A stretch of 21,444 nt of DNA from assembly GCA_046484285.1 (NCBI GenBank), contig JAWOBP010000031.1, positions 1-21,444 of the forward strand, in the 5' to 3' direction. Positions 20,710 through 21,444 of this stretch are shown here, in pieces. The position numbers and the translations under genes were made by a program. Below the pieces are notes generated by a model. That model had not been told where the DNA came from. It was given only the letters and a program-made list of their open reading frames with translations, and did no database searches. The stretch is from CAZHCG01 sp046484285 (GTDB lineage: Bacteria > Myxococcota_A > Polyangia > JAAYKL01). The stretch's first letter is position 1; the number at the start of each line of letters is the position of its first letter.

Positions 20710-21444
20710 AGGGGAGAAGCGCAGTGCGCCTCGCGGCGGCAGCGGCCCTCTTGCCGGCGCTCTTGCTGGTCGCCTGCTCCGGCGGGTCGTCGTCCGGGCC
20801 GGACGGGGGCGTGGACAGCGGCACCGGGGACTCGGACGCGGACGGGGATTCGGATGCGGACGCGGACACCGACGCGGACACCGACGCGGACACGGAGCAG
20901 GACTCGGGAGTGCTCTCCTGCCCGGCCGAGACCGACGCCGGCCCGTGGGAGTGGGAGGACCAGCCCGAGGGCGAGGACTGCGGCCCGGGCTGCGAGCAGG
21001 TCACCTTTGCCGACCTGGTGAGGCTGCGGTACTGGGACATGTGGGACAACCTGCTGGTCTATGTCGACGACGAGACCCGGCGCCTGTGGCTGGTGGACAT
21101 GGACGAGAGGAAGCAGATGAAGATCCCGGCGATCAACCCCGAGCTGGCGCCGGAGCCGCCGCCCATTACCAACAGCCCCTACTGGCCTGCCATCTTCCAG
21201 GAAAAGGTGCTTCATGGCTGGTCAACTTCCTACCAGGTGCCGGAAATAACACAAAGAAACGTCATTTTTGATACGACAGAATTGATACTTCGTGTTGTTG
21301 CTGATCACAGCGGCATGTTTCATGACATTTATGGGGATGTTCATGTGTATGAAGGCAAAAGCCAAGAAGAAGAAAACGATGAGCCACGCGTTTTGTTGGT
21401 CCGCGATGATCTCGGCCTCGCACGGCTCGGACTCGCGGGAGACG
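20706..21444 (+). CDS. Asp-rich-linker lipoprotein, partial (3' end off window)
   Basis: The reading frame from ATG 20706 has no stop to the right edge (246 complete codons). The signal peptide ends in LLVAC (Cys24). It is followed by a linker of repeated Asp-Ala-Asp-Thr units (about 40-65), then a globular region starting with CPAETDAGPWEWED and CGPGCEQVTFADLVRLRYWD. The alternating LLVYVDDETRRLWLVDM, GDVHVYEG and PRVLLVRDDLG segments look like beta-propeller blades, a common plan in Myxococcota surface lipoproteins. The start overlaps the previous stop (ATGA). Between about 21190 and 21395 the base composition falls sharply and AT-ending codons (ATA, AGA, GTT, GAA) appear, yet the frame and the blade-like pattern continue. 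The rest of the gene is outside the window. Confidence 0.8.
   Translation, partial: MKGRSAVRLAAAAALLPALLLVACSGGSSSGPDGGVDSGTGDSDADGDSDADADTDADTDADTEQDSGVLSCPAETDAGPWEWEDQPEGEDCGPGCEQVTFADLVRLRYWDMWDNLLVYVDDETRRLWLVDMDERKQMKIPAINPELAPEPPPITNSPYWPAIFQEKVLHGWSTSYQVPEITQRNVIFDTTELILRVVADHSGMFHDIYGDVHVYEGKSQEEENDEPRVLLVRDDLGLARLGLAGD
20859..20894 (+). repeat. Tandem 12-bp repeat, 3 copies, in lipoprotein linker
   Basis: GACGCGGACACC is repeated three times (the last copy ends in G), encoding Asp-Ala-Asp-Thr units of the linker after the lipobox. Being a multiple of three, changes in copy number would alter only the linker length. Confidence 0.85.

Noticed and set aside
1..21444. CRISPR arrays, insertion sequences, tRNA or rRNA genes
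   Set aside because: No regularly spaced repeats, no transposase-like protein with terminal inverted repeats and no cloverleaf or rRNA sequence was seen. The only tandem repeats are short, in-frame linker repeats and one 10-bp duplicate.

Overview
The window is very GC-rich bacterial DNA, densely packed with genes. Several features together point to a member of the Myxococcota or a related deltaproteobacterial lineage. These are secreted lipoproteins with Asp/Gly/Ser/Thr linkers just after the lipobox, FG-GAP/MopE-type and fibro-slime sequences, an MJ0042-type zinc-ribbon protein with TPRs, and an LpxC (so a lipopolysaccharide outer membrane). This placement is an inference from gene content, not from a marker gene.

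Layout. Positions 1-191 (minus) hold the end-less remains of a fibro-slime domain protein. rpe (453-1106) follows and may be read from a nearly leaderless promoter. A 55-residue acidic protein (1181-1348, minus) has its own good promoter and a strong intrinsic terminator. A divergent regulatory region with a perfect 9-bp inverted repeat then leads into a tightly coupled four-gene operon (1631-5262): archaeal-type HMG-CoA synthase, a thiolase-like protein, a DUF35 zinc-ribbon/OB protein and a (di)phosphomevalonate decarboxylase. This is the archaeal acetyl-CoA to HMG-CoA module plus a late mevalonate-pathway enzyme, but the thiolase-like subunit lacks two catalytic residues. A convergent small lipoprotein (5283-5768, minus) closes this part.

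Positions 5926-8624 are a selenium block: yedF, then selD with an in-frame TGA at exactly the catalytic Cys17 position, so SelD is itself a selenoprotein, then a flavin-reductase/VOC fusion. A lipoprotein of the sulfatase/alkaline-phosphatase superfamily (8843-10300, minus) follows.

Positions 10428-15563 form an envelope operon: a zinc-ribbon/GYF-like/TM/TPR protein, a lipoprotein SppA-type peptidase and LpxC, joined by a 1-bp gap and a 4-bp GTGA overlap. ahcY (15557-16996, minus) converges on lpxC with a 7-bp overlap. A divergent YrdC/Sua5-family gene, an FG-GAP/MopE/UnbV lipoprotein (17903-20341) and a pair of ATGA-coupled lipoproteins complete the window. The last gene runs off the right edge and contains an internal stretch of about 39% GC without losing its reading frame.

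The items most worth a second look are the thiolase without its Cys and His inside an archaeal-type HMG-CoA operon, the Sec-containing SelD with its neighbours, the compositional island inside the last lipoprotein, and the envelope operon.
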